Source: an uncultured Bacillota bacterium (GTDB taxonomy: Bacteria; Bacillota_I; Bacilli_A; RF39; UBA660). Taken from it: a DNA stretch of 47,128 nt. Positions within the stretch are counted from its first letter, which is position 1. Each line of letters begins with the position of its first letter. The notes under the pieces were generated by a model, which did no database searches, was not told the DNA's origin, and saw nothing but the letters and a program-made list of their open reading frames with translations. The DNA is taken from contig CAMOKF010000007.1 of the NCBI GenBank assembly GCA_946617625.1, positions 1-47,128 on the forward strand, given 5' to 3'. Shown piece by piece: positions 39,113 to 47,128 of this stretch. A program made the position numbers and the translations under genes.

Positions 39113-39220
39113 TTATTTATAATGTTCTTCTTTTTTAGAAGCTTCGCTGCTTATTTTAATTAAACAATATATAAATAAAGTGATAAATATAATTATTAAT
39201 CCTATTATAAAAGTTACCAT
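39113..39220 (-). CDS. Tiny membrane peptide (35 residues)
   Basis: An open frame from ATG 39218-39220 (or the adjacent ATG 39221-39223) to TAA 39113-39115, with AAGGAG upstream at a fitting distance. One transmembrane segment (about residues 2-22, TFIIGLIIIFITLFIYCLI) and a charged tail (SSEASKKEEHYK). Lies between the fibre gene and a holin-like gene, so a lysis accessory role is possible. Confidence 0.7.
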   Translation of the reverse strand: MVTFIIGLIIIFITLFIYCLIKISSEASKKEEHYK

Positions 39221-39230
39221 CATGTTCTCC

Positions 39231-41417
39231 TTATACTATATAAGTTGCATAAATAAATATATTTTGATTTGCTGGTAGTTGTGAGCCGTCGTTCATGTCT
39301 AGAATAATAATTGTACCACTAGTTGTAATTGCAATTTTCATTAATTGTGAGTAATCTGTCCTACAAGCAATATTTATTTCTCTTGCAGGAATAATACTAC
39401 TAGGTATATTTGCTATCAATTTCCCCCATGTTGTTGTGGCTGTTGTTGTGACTGCACCCATAATAGTTGCAATCCCACATCTTTTTCTATAAATCAAATT
39501 ATTCCAACTTAAATGTTCAAATCCTGTTTCTAGTGTTAAAGTTTGAAATCCTGTATCTTCTTCAAATGCTAATTTTTTCCATGTACCTCTTGCTCCATTA
39601 CTCCAACCATTATAAAAAACTCCTTGGTCTGAATTATCAGGAATATATAATTGTCCTCCCCAACCACTATATTTACTATATTCTAAAACTATCCCATTAT
39701 TAGGTGCTTCACTAAAATCTGCTTCTTTTATTTGTAATCCTGTTCCTAATGTTTGTGTAGCCACATTACCTGCTTGTTTAGTTCTTAATGCACTTTTTAT
39801 TTCGCAATTTCCATCTTTATCAACAGTGAATACATTTTGCCCTGTTTCATGACTATAAATTGCAAAACCATCAAATCCAGCAGGACCATAACCTGCTACC
39901 CAAGACTTTGAAGTATCACTACTTTTTGTATATTGTATTGTTGCCTCATTCCTATTGCTACTATTAACAGACATACCTGAATAAATATCTGTAGGAGTAT
40001 TTAATATAATTTGGTCACTATGTATAGTCGGCATAGCTATTTCCAATAATTTAGAAGTTCCAGTAGCTTCACTAGCTTTACCTATAGCCATAGCATAACC
40101 TGTAGAATTAAAATTCATAAGAGTAAATGTAGTAGAAATAGTTACTGTTTTAGTATCAGTTACACCAGATATAGTATCTTGTGCAATCAAAGTATAAGTA
40201 TAACTTTGGTCTGAAATAGAATCTATTCCAGATTGATTTAATGAACTTCCATTCCAAGATGCTATTTGTGTAGAACCTCTTGTCAAAATATAAGTTACTT
40301 CATTTTTAGTATAATTAGTATTATCTATAGTCATTCCTGAACCAGTAGCAGTATAACTAGCACTAATACTATTAGTTCTAGATACAGCTAGTGAACATTT
40401 AGGAGCAAAATATGGAGCAACAGAAATAGTAGTAGATGTAGAACCAGAATTACCTCTTTTATCTTTAACTGTACCAGATATATATAGTGTTCCACCTTCT
40501 GTAGGAGTATAGTCGATACTAGAAGTAGAACCACTAGCTAAAAGAGTACCGCTTGAATTATTTTTTCTAATTTGCCAACTATATGTATTTATAGTAGTAT
40601 ATTGAGGAGTTCCAGATAAAACAGTATGTATTTTAGATTTATTTTGTATAAATACTCCGTAAGTATTTTTATAAGAATTACTATCAGTTGCTGAATCTAA
40701 TGATGCTATAGGATTCATAGTTGGAATAGATAAAGTAATATCTTTATAAGTTGCACTTCCTATTGCTGTAGAACCATTATATGTTTGACAATATATTCTA
40801 CATGAAACTGAATCTCCAGATTGATTCTGATTAGCCAAAGATAATGGCGGAATCCATGTAGCACTAGTTCCTACTTTATTATTAATATCTTTAATCCAAC
40901 CTTCAGTATCACCACACACATATTTTAAAGTATGAGTAAATGCATCATTTTTTCTATCAATATTAATAGTCAAAGATTGATTTAATGCTCCATTATTAGC
41001 ACTTACTGAACTTGCTCTAGGAATAGTATCAGGTTTATAACCTCCACTTAAAGTAGCAGTGCCATTAGTGCTATCAGATATATACCACTTTATTTTAATA
41101 GTTAATGTAGGACAAGAACCATCACTATTATGATATACTTCAAAAGTCCAATCATCTTCTTTAGTACCGTTTGGACCTATACTATATTTTTTCTTAGATA
41201 AAGTTTGCGATGCTGTTTGACTTCCTACTATAGGTTGATTACTAATTGTTGGTTGCATATATGCTCCACCATAGTTATATGAAGAACCTCTAGTAGTTAA
41301 TTTACCATGTATAGTAATAGTAGATTTATTATTTACTATATCTTGAGTAATACTTTTTACTGTTACAGTACAACCATTAGAAGCAAACTTTTGAATATCT
41401 AATTTCATTTTTTCCAT
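39231..41417 (-). CDS. DUF859-like tail fibre or receptor-binding protein
   Basis: 728 residues. The N-terminal about 150 residues are Thr/Ser/Gly-rich beta structure (QKFASNGCTVTVKS), followed by Ig-like/fibronectin-like beta repeats to about 440. A conserved FTLMNFNSTGYAMAIGKASEA motif around 443-463 (read in parts) is seen in DUF859 and related fibres. A C-terminal receptor-binding tip follows (about 470-728) with TWKKLAFEEDTGFQTLTLETGFEH. Codon choice in the tip differs from the rest of the protein (GGG, GTC, GCC, TTG, AGG more frequent), suggesting exchange. It should bind host surface polymers. AGAGGTG start site. Confidence 0.85.
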   Translation of the reverse strand: MEKMKLDIQKFASNGCTVTVKSITQDIVNNKSTITIHGKLTTRGSSYNYGGAYMQPTISNQPIVGSQTASQTLSKKKYSIGPNGTKEDDWTFEVYHNSDGSCPTLTIKIKWYISDSTNGTATLSGGYKPDTIPRASSVSANNGALNQSLTINIDRKNDAFTHTLKYVCGDTEGWIKDINNKVGTSATWIPPLSLANQNQSGDSVSCRIYCQTYNGSTAIGSATYKDITLSIPTMNPIASLDSATDSNSYKNTYGVFIQNKSKIHTVLSGTPQYTTINTYSWQIRKNNSSGTLLASGSTSSIDYTPTEGGTLYISGTVKDKRGNSGSTSTTISVAPYFAPKCSLAVSRTNSISASYTATGSGMTIDNTNYTKNEVTYILTRGSTQIASWNGSSLNQSGIDSISDQSYTYTLIAQDTISGVTDTKTVTISTTFTLMNFNSTGYAMAIGKASEATGTSKLLEIAMPTIHSDQIILNTPTDIYSGMSVNSSNRNEATIQYTKSSDTSKSWVAGYGPAGFDGFAIYSHETGQNVFTVDKDGNCEIKSALRTKQAGNVATQTLGTGLQIKEADFSEAPNNGIVLEYSKYSGWGGQLYIPDNSDQGVFYNGWSNGARGTWKKLAFEEDTGFQTLTLETGFEHLSWNNLIYRKRCGIATIMGAVTTTATTTWGKLIANIPSSIIPAREINIACRTDYSQLMKIAITTSGTIIILDMNDGSQLPANQNIFIYATYIV

Positions 41418-41428
41418 ATAATCACCTC

Positions 41429-42514
41429 TTATATATGTTTAAAGTCTAAAGACATATTGCTACCTGAACCTCTAGTAGTAAATTGATATTGTCCTAAATT
41501 AAGAGTAGAAGAAGCTATATCTCCATTAGTTATTTTCCAAGTAGCTATCATTTTATCTCCATTCATAAAATCTATACTATCATTATCTAATTTTAATTTG
41601 ATACCACTATTTCCTACAGCTATAGTTAAACCATTATCAGCAAAAGTAAAGTAGTTATGTAAAGTAGTATTTATAGTATTAACATCTCCTTGAGCATTAT
41701 CAGCAGCAGTTTGAGCATTTTCTATAGCTATTTGAAATTCATCTGACTTTAGATCTAAAGTAGTAGTTTTTACATAATCTCTTTCTATAACTCCTACTTT
41801 AGTACTTAATGTACCTGTTTCATTATTAAAAGTCTGAGTAGTAACATAATTATTGTGTAAATCAGATTCTAATAGTTCTAAATCGTCAGCTAAGTCATTA
41901 GCTTGTGTAATAGCTTCATTTGCGGCCGTATCATCTGTATATTTATTATATTCTAACCATTCATTATTTACATAAGTATATATTCCCTCTTCAACACTCT
42001 TAAACCATAAATCTCCTTCAGTAGGATTACTCGGAATATCTGTACCAACAAATATAGTACCTTTGCCATCAACTGTATCAATTAAAGATGTAGGAACATT
42101 TTGCCATTGCCAGTAATAACTTGTAGGACTAGTACTTGTATCTTCATAATAAACATAAGTTCGTTGTGAAGCAGTATCATACCATATATCTCCTTTATGA
42201 GTACTCTTTTCTAATAAAGTACTCCACGAAGTAGAAGGATCGGTATTTTGATAAAATGATTCTATTTTTGAATCTACATTAGCAGCTAAAGGATTATATT
42301 GATTTTCTATAAAGTTATTAAATACCGAATTGTCTAATTTATTAAGAGTTAAGTTATTTATACTAGTAGATTGTAGTGCTACAGTACTAGATAAAGTTCT
42401 CAACTCTCTTTTAATCTCTCCAGTATCTATATCTTGTAATTTAGAATCTACATACGCTTTATTAGCTACTTCATCATCAAATTGTGGCCAATTCAAATAA
42501 TTAGGTTGATTCAT
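41429..42514 (-). CDS. Minor tail or fibre-assembly protein (361 residues)
   Basis: The start MNQPNYLNWPQFDDEVANKA is followed by a helix/coiled-coil part and two GDIWYD/GDLWFK units (about 106-178) typical of phage minor tail and fibre connector proteins. The later part contains a long helical stretch and a C-terminal beta region (FTFADNGLTIAVGNSGIKLK) resembling the end of prophage tail-associated proteins. Likely connects the tail hub to the fibre protein downstream. GAGGTG start site. Confidence 0.75.
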   Translation of the reverse strand: MNQPNYLNWPQFDDEVANKAYVDSKLQDIDTGEIKRELRTLSSTVALQSTSINNLTLNKLDNSVFNNFIENQYNPLAANVDSKIESFYQNTDPSTSWSTLLEKSTHKGDIWYDTASQRTYVYYEDTSTSPTSYYWQWQNVPTSLIDTVDGKGTIFVGTDIPSNPTEGDLWFKSVEEGIYTYVNNEWLEYNKYTDDTAANEAITQANDLADDLELLESDLHNNYVTTQTFNNETGTLSTKVGVIERDYVKTTTLDLKSDEFQIAIENAQTAADNAQGDVNTINTTLHNYFTFADNGLTIAVGNSGIKLKLDNDSIDFMNGDKMIATWKITNGDIASSTLNLGQYQFTTRGSGSNMSLDFKHI

Positions 42515-42516
42515 AA

Positions 42517-44781
42517 TTACTCACCTCTATATTTTCCAGCTTTTCTATATTCTATATACATTCTGTCAAATTCACATGCTAATTCAGTAGATTTAATATA
42601 TAATTTTAAAAACATTATTTTTCTAGCTTTTTCTTTTACTCTCAATGTTTGCGGTATTTTATTTAATATTGGGTCTCCTAAAGTAATATCATTAAAATTT
42701 AAACTTATTAAATTAAGAGAAGGAATACCAGTGTCAGTATTTATATCTAATAATTTTCCATGTAATAATTTTTTTATGATAAATTTAGTATATCTATATT
42801 CTGTATCATAAAATATTTTAATTGGAGTAATTATAGGATTTTCACTATCAGTCACATCTATATTAAATATACCTAACATAATATTTCCATCTTCAGGTTT
42901 ATAAAAACCTATAAAATTTTTAGCGGTAGCAGTTTGTGTTCCATAATAATAACCACTAATACCATAAGAACTACTTGTACTAGGTACTTTAGTAGTATCA
43001 AAATTTAATTGAGTTCCATACGGATAATTTATTTCTTCAGTATTATCATTAGGCATATTACCATCAACTAATTTATAAATAGTTTCAGATACTACTTCTT
43101 CTTCATCGATAGTTCTATAACCAAAATCAAATTTAGTATTTTCTTCAGCTATATAATTTAATAAAAAGTTTCTTGTAGTTTTAGCTATGATAGGATTTGA
43201 AAAATCTAAAGGTATAGTTTCAAAATAGCATGCTACGTTTTGTGTAACTCCTACATCTAATTCATCTACATAATCAGTACCAAACATTTTTATATTACCA
43301 TTATTATCTCCCATAACAATGTCATTATTCCATCTCATTACATTTCTCACAGGTATATTATCAAACAAATACCATTGATATTGATAAATAGTATTATTAG
43401 CAGTTTGAGTTAACTTAGCGCTATCTCCTACGTATACTTTATTATTAATAAATAAATAATAATAGTCGTTTATTCCTATCGCTCTAGCATTATCCAGATC
43501 GCTCTCAGTTAATAACTTTTTATTTATATAATACGATTTATTATCAGCGTATCTTTCTAAAGCAGAATCTGCATCATCAGTTACGGCTGCACATACTCCT
43601 TGCTCACTTAAAAATAAATCAGCATTTCTTATATTTACGCATGTATAATTAGATAAACATCCTACATTTTTAGTTCCTTTAATTAATGGATAGACATAAT
43701 AATTATTATAAGTATTAGATGTTCTATAATAAATGCTACAATCTGAATCACTTAATTTTTTTAATATAGCTAAAGTACCATTAGAAAGTCTCAAATAACC
43801 AATTATAGGTTGAGAACCTATTACAGTGAAAGTATCATCAGGTACATAAGTTGGGTCAACAATTATTCCAAGTCCTATATCAGAATGCCAATCGCAATTA
43901 GGAACATCAGGATTTCCAGAATAAAACATAGATTGATTATTTCCTCTATAACCAAATGGAGCACAAAATCTACATTTATTTATTCTATTAGCTAAATCTT
44001 CAGTAGTAGATTTAAATAATATTTTTACATTAGGAGCTCCTGTTATTGGAGTAGCTTCAATAGGTTCATAAAAAGTAATAGTATTATTACTAGCTACAGT
44101 ATAAGCGCCTGAATCCATTAAATCCCATTCTCCAGTAGTAGCATTTAATTTCCATACTTTAGTATCACCTATACCAGTACCTATAGTTTTAGAATCAGTA
44201 TGATAAACAGTACTCGTTCCGTCACTAATAAATGTATTAATTCTATATGGAGTCATCATATTAGCAGATTCAATTAATGTACCACTAGTACCGTCTGGAT
44301 TTAAAGCTTCTGTTGTAGTAGGAATATAAGCTACTTGGTCCATATATTGAGGTCCATAAACTCCATTATATTTACCATATATTATAGCTCTTCTACCATC
44401 AAGAATTATTAATTTATCATCCATAAACATTCCGTATGAGTCTTGTTCTGCTAAACCACTCATTACTTGTGTTTGTACTGTAAAATCAGTTGATACTTCG
44501 TATAATTTATCTCCACAATGCACTATTAATATTTCATTAAAATCTTCATCGCTTGGTACATCATACTGCCATATACCATATATAGGTTTATTATCAATAT
44601 GTTTTTTTATCTTTACTCCATTTCTTTTGTGCATATAACCATTTTCTAAAATCATATTAATCATTTTAGGACTATGGCGTACATCTAAATCCAATGGATT
44701 ATTATAATCAACTCCTAAAAATTCAGTTAAAGAATTTAAAAATGTAGCTGGAGATTCTGGTACTTTAAAACTAACAGCCAT
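42517..44781 (-). CDS. Tail hub / tubular protein B-like (754 residues)
   Basis: ATG 44781 has AGGTGG at six bases; an in-frame GTG further up lies inside that site. A large beta-rich protein with no signal peptide, containing RHSPKMINMILENGYMHKRNGV near residue 35, a repeat-like WQYDVP…DKLYEVS series and a central YRINTFISDGTSTVYHTDS segment. Position after the adaptor gene and before fibre genes and its size fit the podovirus nozzle/hub (T7 gp12-like role). Family similarity is by general features only. Confidence 0.75.
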   Translation of the reverse strand: MAVSFKVPESPATFLNSLTEFLGVDYNNPLDLDVRHSPKMINMILENGYMHKRNGVKIKKHIDNKPIYGIWQYDVPSDEDFNEILIVHCGDKLYEVSTDFTVQTQVMSGLAEQDSYGMFMDDKLIILDGRRAIIYGKYNGVYGPQYMDQVAYIPTTTEALNPDGTSGTLIESANMMTPYRINTFISDGTSTVYHTDSKTIGTGIGDTKVWKLNATTGEWDLMDSGAYTVASNNTITFYEPIEATPITGAPNVKILFKSTTEDLANRINKCRFCAPFGYRGNNQSMFYSGNPDVPNCDWHSDIGLGIIVDPTYVPDDTFTVIGSQPIIGYLRLSNGTLAILKKLSDSDCSIYYRTSNTYNNYYVYPLIKGTKNVGCLSNYTCVNIRNADLFLSEQGVCAAVTDDADSALERYADNKSYYINKKLLTESDLDNARAIGINDYYYLFINNKVYVGDSAKLTQTANNTIYQYQWYLFDNIPVRNVMRWNNDIVMGDNNGNIKMFGTDYVDELDVGVTQNVACYFETIPLDFSNPIIAKTTRNFLLNYIAEENTKFDFGYRTIDEEEVVSETIYKLVDGNMPNDNTEEINYPYGTQLNFDTTKVPSTSSSYGISGYYYGTQTATAKNFIGFYKPEDGNIMLGIFNIDVTDSENPIITPIKIFYDTEYRYTKFIIKKLLHGKLLDINTDTGIPSLNLISLNFNDITLGDPILNKIPQTLRVKEKARKIMFLKLYIKSTELACEFDRMYIEYRKAGKYRGE

Positions 44782-45469
44782 AATAACCACCTACATCTCT
44801 AGAATGTTCAGTACCTAAACTATCAACCATTTGAGAAGATATATAATCTAATTCTGTCTCAAATTGGTTTCTATATTGAGTAGATAAAGAAATATCATCA
44901 TCTTTATATAACTCAGATGCTAAATATAAAGGTACTATAGAACAAATATTATATGGTAGATTTATTATAGTATCATACGGAGTAGTATTAGTATAAATAT
45001 ATGGAATTACTCGATATTTAAAAATCAAATTAGAATCTGAATCATTGAAAAATCTTTTATCAATATATAATACTCCATCTTGCTCATCAAATAATAGATT
45101 ATCTTTTCTTACATCAGTATGTTGTATAACTTCAGTATATAAATAATCTAATTGTTCTCCTTCTTCTAATAATGAAGTTAAATAAGATTTTATATCAAAT
45201 ATATAATAATTAGAATCATTACTATTTATATAATCTGCATAACGAGCATCTTTCATATCAATAACTAGTCTTTTTATATTTATCAATACTCTGTTATTTA
45301 ATATAACTATTAGCTCGTTCATTACGTCTGGAGCCATATTCAAATAAGTAGCATAATTTCTATCATCTACTAAATCTGGTAAATCTGATACTAATATAGC
45401 ATCCTTATTTAAAAACATTTTTCTACACGTAGATATTAATATATCTCCCCAGGTTATATCTTTATTCAT
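44771..45469 (-). CDS. Head-tail adaptor (tubular protein A-like, 232 residues)
   Basis: Located directly after the major capsid gene and before the tail hub, the adaptor position. Helix-rich with segments such as YLNMAPDVMNELIVILNNRV and LPYNICSIVPLYLASELYKDDD (read in parts), the latter typical of gp11/gp6-like connector proteins. It should bind the portal and hold the tail hub. Own late motif at 45487-45499 and AAGGAG start site; the end overlaps the hub gene by 11 bases. Confidence 0.82.
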   Translation of the reverse strand: MNKDITWGDILISTCRKMFLNKDAILVSDLPDLVDDRNYATYLNMAPDVMNELIVILNNRVLINIKRLVIDMKDARYADYINSNDSNYYIFDIKSYLTSLLEEGEQLDYLYTEVIQHTDVRKDNLLFDEQDGVLYIDKRFFNDSDSNLIFKYRVIPYIYTNTTPYDTIINLPYNICSIVPLYLASELYKDDDISLSTQYRNQFETELDYISSQMVDSLGTEHSRDVGGYYGC

Positions 45470-45486
45470 AATTTATATCTCCTTTT

Positions 45487-45499
45487 TAATATTATATGC
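45487..45499 (-). promoter_or_regulatory. Late-promoter-like motif upstream of tail adaptor
   Basis: The minus strand reads the perfect core GCATATAATATTA followed by AAAAGGAG. It begins four bases after the T-run of the capsid-gene terminator (45503-45530). TATAAT lies at 45491-45496, and the -35 position is inside the terminator. Confidence 0.82.
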
Positions 45500-45502
45500 A
45501 AT

Positions 45503-45530
45503 AAAAAAGATACAATTTAATGTATCTTTT
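45503..45530 (-). terminator. Terminator after the major capsid gene
   Basis: On the minus strand AAAAGATAC (45522-45530) pairs with GTATCTTTT (45505-45513), nine perfect pairs, and a T-run continues to 45503. It isolates the highly expressed capsid gene from the tail genes, which have their own late motif next to it. Confidence 0.88.
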
Positions 45531-45540
45531 GATTTATCAA

Positions 45541-46575
45541 TTATTCTAAAGCACTTCCACCAGTTACATTGAATACTGCAACTTCTCTCCAATCAATTGC
45601 TGAATAGCAGTGACGGTCAGCTCCAGCGAATACAACATTTTCTGTTTTTTCATCAGTGTAAGCTCTAACTCTTAAACTTTCTCTATTTTGATAGATTAAT
45701 CCATCAACAACACTATTATAATTACTATCTAATAAGATAAATGGTTTATCTGTACCAATTAATTTATTTAAGTGTTGTGATACTACTACATTATATCTAC
45801 CAACTAAGAAGTTGAAAGCATTACCATTAGTTTCAGGAACTTGAGTAGCTCCAAGAACACCAAATACTTGTTTTTTAAGAGTAGCATCATTAGGAATAAT
45901 AATTGTATCTGGAGTAATACCAGCAATTTCTCCATTATCATCTAAAATATTTTGCATTACTGTTTCAGCTTTAGCTAAAGCATCTGAACTAAAATAAACA
46001 CCATCTGCAATTTCAGTAGCAATTCCAGCATATTTATTAGATTGAGTAGCAACTCCTTCAACTTTAGATGTATGTGCAGTATGGAATAAATTTAAACCAT
46101 CAGCACTTGTGATGTCCATAGCTTTTCCTTTGTAAGTACTAGTTCCATTAACAGCATTTACTAAGAAAGCTCCACCTTCATTATTTCTAGATAACCAATA
46201 ATTTCTCATCATTAATGCTAAACCATTGATTGCTCCTGAAATTTTATTATCTTCAATAGCATTTCTTGTTACATGGAAGCTATTTGCATAATTGAAGTTT
46301 TCTACAAATTTCTTATAACCTTCAATTCTTTCACTAATCTTAGGTACTCCACCTTCTGGAATTTGTTCAAATCCACCGATTAGTTCACTCATACTAGTGT
46401 AAGATTCTGCAAAACTATCAGAACTTACTTCTTTAAAAATATCTTTAAATGTATCAGTTTGAGCAAATTCATTATATTTTTCAACAATAACACTCTTTAA
46501 TGGAGCATATAAATCTTTGAAAAATATACTATTCGCTAAATCTCCTGATACAGTAAATAATAAACCTGTATTCAT
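45541..46575 (-). CDS. Major capsid protein (HK97-fold)
   Basis: 344 residues, located after scaffold and decoration genes, flanked by its own late motif and a strong terminator as expected for the most abundant virion protein. Sequence signs of the HK97-fold coat include YTSMSELIGGFEQIPEGGVPK near residue 60, FHVTRNAIEDNKISG (N-arm/E-loop region) and the P-domain-like SVVDGLIYQNRESLRVRAYTDEKTENVVF (read in parts) near the C-terminus. Codon choice is more restrained (GGT, GCT, ATC appear) than in neighbouring genes, fitting high expression. Aggressive AAGGAGGAG start site. Confidence 0.9.
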   Translation of the reverse strand: MNTGLLFTVSGDLANSIFFKDLYAPLKSVIVEKYNEFAQTDTFKDIFKEVSSDSFAESYTSMSELIGGFEQIPEGGVPKISERIEGYKKFVENFNYANSFHVTRNAIEDNKISGAINGLALMMRNYWLSRNNEGGAFLVNAVNGTSTYKGKAMDITSADGLNLFHTAHTSKVEGVATQSNKYAGIATEIADGVYFSSDALAKAETVMQNILDDNGEIAGITPDTIIIPNDATLKKQVFGVLGATQVPETNGNAFNFLVGRYNVVVSQHLNKLIGTDKPFILLDSNYNSVVDGLIYQNRESLRVRAYTDEKTENVVFAGADRHCYSAIDWREVAVFNVTGGSALE

Positions 46576-46593
46576 AAATTATATTTCTCCTCC

Positions 46594-46606
46594 TTATATT
46601 ATATGA
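46594..46606 (-). promoter_or_regulatory. Late-promoter-like motif upstream of major capsid gene
   Basis: The minus strand reads TCATATAATATAA, one of the weaker copies, and overlaps the last codons and TAA stop of the decoration gene (Phe-Ile-stop). The capsid start is 18 bases downstream with GGAGGAG between. Confidence 0.6.
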
Positions 46607-46970
46607 ATTTACCAACAACTACTGTTCCTGCAGCTTTAGTATCACTTAAGAATTCTTCAATTCTAAATATACCATCAGTTTTAGTAGCAGTAGCTTTACC
46701 AGCAGCAGTAAGTGTTACAGCATCTCCAACATTTAATGAAGTACCAGCAGCACTTAATATTGCACTATATTGTTCATCTTTTCTAATTGGATGAACTAAA
46801 ATATTAGCTTCGTTAGCAGCAGCTGCTTCTAATGCAATATGTGTAGGAGCAGCAGCATCAGCCACTAATTTTCCACTAGATAATTTTACTGGAGCTCCAA
46901 CTACTAATGCAGCATTACCATTAGTATAAGCTTCAGTGTCATATTCATTTTGACTTTTATAAAGTTTCAT
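46599..46970 (-). CDS. Head decoration protein (123 residues)
   Basis: Ala/Thr/Val-rich beta protein with QNEYDTEAYTNGNAALVVGA, a polyalanine-like centre and VTLTAAGKATATKTDG, resembling lambda gpD/head-fibre-like decoration proteins. It sits between scaffold/acidic genes and the capsid gene, as is common. The AAGGAGG site and one-base overlap with the preceding gene (TAATG) indicate coupled expression. It would stabilise the expanded capsid. Confidence 0.82.
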   Translation of the reverse strand: MKLYKSQNEYDTEAYTNGNAALVVGAPVKLSSGKLVADAAAPTHIALEAAAANEANILVHPIRKDEQYSAILSAAGTSLNVGDAVTLTAAGKATATKTDGIFRIEEFLSDTKAAGTVVVGKFI

Positions 46971-47128
46971 TACAATTCCTCCTTAACTTTATCTTTAGAT
47001 TTTTCTTCTTCTTGTAAATCTTCAGAATCAGTATCTTCTTCATCTTCAATTACTTCAGTTTCTGTATCTTCTTCAGAATCAGTATCTTCTTCATCTTCAA
47101 TTACTTCAGTTTCTGTATCTTCTTCAGA
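46970..47128 (-). CDS. Acidic repeat protein, C-terminal part (continues at 238-1)
   Basis: Reads in frame with the N-terminal part at 1-238 through the circle junction (47074 equals position 1). It contains two 17-residue repeats rich in Glu, Asp and Thr, followed by SEDLQEEEKSKDKVKEEL and TAA 46970-46972, which overlaps the next ATG. Bases 47074-47128 duplicate 1-55. Repeat number in the real genome is uncertain because the repeat is longer than the overlap used to close the circle. Confidence 0.85.
   Translation of the reverse strand, partial: SEEDTETEVIEDEEDTDSEEDTETEVIEDEEDTDSEDLQEEEKSKDKVKEEL
47023..47124. repeat. 51-base tandem repeat (two copies) in the acidic gene
   Basis: Copies at 47023-47073 and 47074-47124 are identical; a third, divergent partial copy follows on the circle from position 52. 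The period of 51 bases equals 17 codons, so gain or loss of copies keeps the frame. The circle junction falls inside this repeat. Confidence 0.9.
47074..47128. repeat. Terminal direct repeat, right copy
   Basis: Identical to 1-55; removing one copy gives a 47,073-base circle with an intact gene across the junction. Confidence 0.9.

Noticed and set aside
42482-42811. Plus-strand frames opposite tail genes (also 39467-39703, 43810-43995, 37552-37746, 35601-35804, 46603-46794)
   Set aside because: All antisense to genes with clear context; no regulatory signals on that strand.

Overview
The window is the complete or nearly complete genome of a tailed double-stranded DNA phage, assembled as a circle. 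The last 55 bases repeat the first 55, and one gene reads in frame across that junction, so the unique circle is 47,073 bases. The sequence is very AT-rich. Ribosome binding sites are strong AGGAGG-type, promoters are TTTACA-N17-TATAAT, and TGA is used as a stop (for example at 9555-9557 and 6408-6410). This points to a low-GC Firmicutes-type host (Bacilli or Clostridia, plausibly from a gut community) with genetic code 11. No integrase, lysogeny repressor, tRNA, RNA polymerase or CRISPR array is visible, so a lytic life style is likely. The tail genes (short adaptor, large hub, fibre, ejected internal proteins, no sheath or classical tape measure) suggest a podovirus-like virion. The strain and genus cannot be named from the sequence alone.

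Layout: two divergent blocks leave a roughly 0.5 kb regulatory region at 6861-7364 and converge on back-to-back terminators at 26903-27074. The rightward (early) block, 7365-26912, starts with a strongly expressed small protein and a tiny membrane peptide, each closed by a terminator. A roughly 700-base non-coding region follows, with interspersed repeats and an AT-rich tract; this is the best candidate for the replication origin. Three related promoters (8689, 11771, 17165) then drive small accessory genes, nucleotide-metabolism genes and a full replication/recombination set: PD-(D/E)XK nuclease, SF2 helicase, sigma-like factor, dUTPase, Sak4-like ATPase, DUF669 protein, family B DNA polymerase, VRR-NUC nuclease, ThyX-like enzyme, HAD nucleotidase and primase-polymerase/SF3 helicase.

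The leftward (late) block runs from 6860 down to 1 and, through the circle junction, from 47128 down to 27073. In transcription order it holds dCMP deaminase, small genes, Dp-1-type holin, M23/LysM endolysin, small and large terminase, portal, scaffold, an acidic protein, head decoration protein, major capsid protein, tail adaptor, tail hub, fibre-type proteins, a cluster of small membrane proteins, a helix-turn-helix protein, several virion-associated or unknown proteins, a papain-like peptidase, and finally a coiled-coil internal protein and a 2333-residue polyvalent protein with at least two ADP-ribosyltransferase-like domains.

How it works together: early genes make a thymidylate-centred nucleotide supply and replicate the DNA. 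The early sigma-like protein probably redirects host RNA polymerase to a -10-only motif (core GCATATAATATTA) that I find eight times, always on the late strand and mostly just before a ribosome binding site. This putative late regulon, a structured leader ahead of the first late gene, an attenuator-like pair of exclusive hairpins at 36704-36742, and the giant ejected toxin-like protein are the most interesting items.
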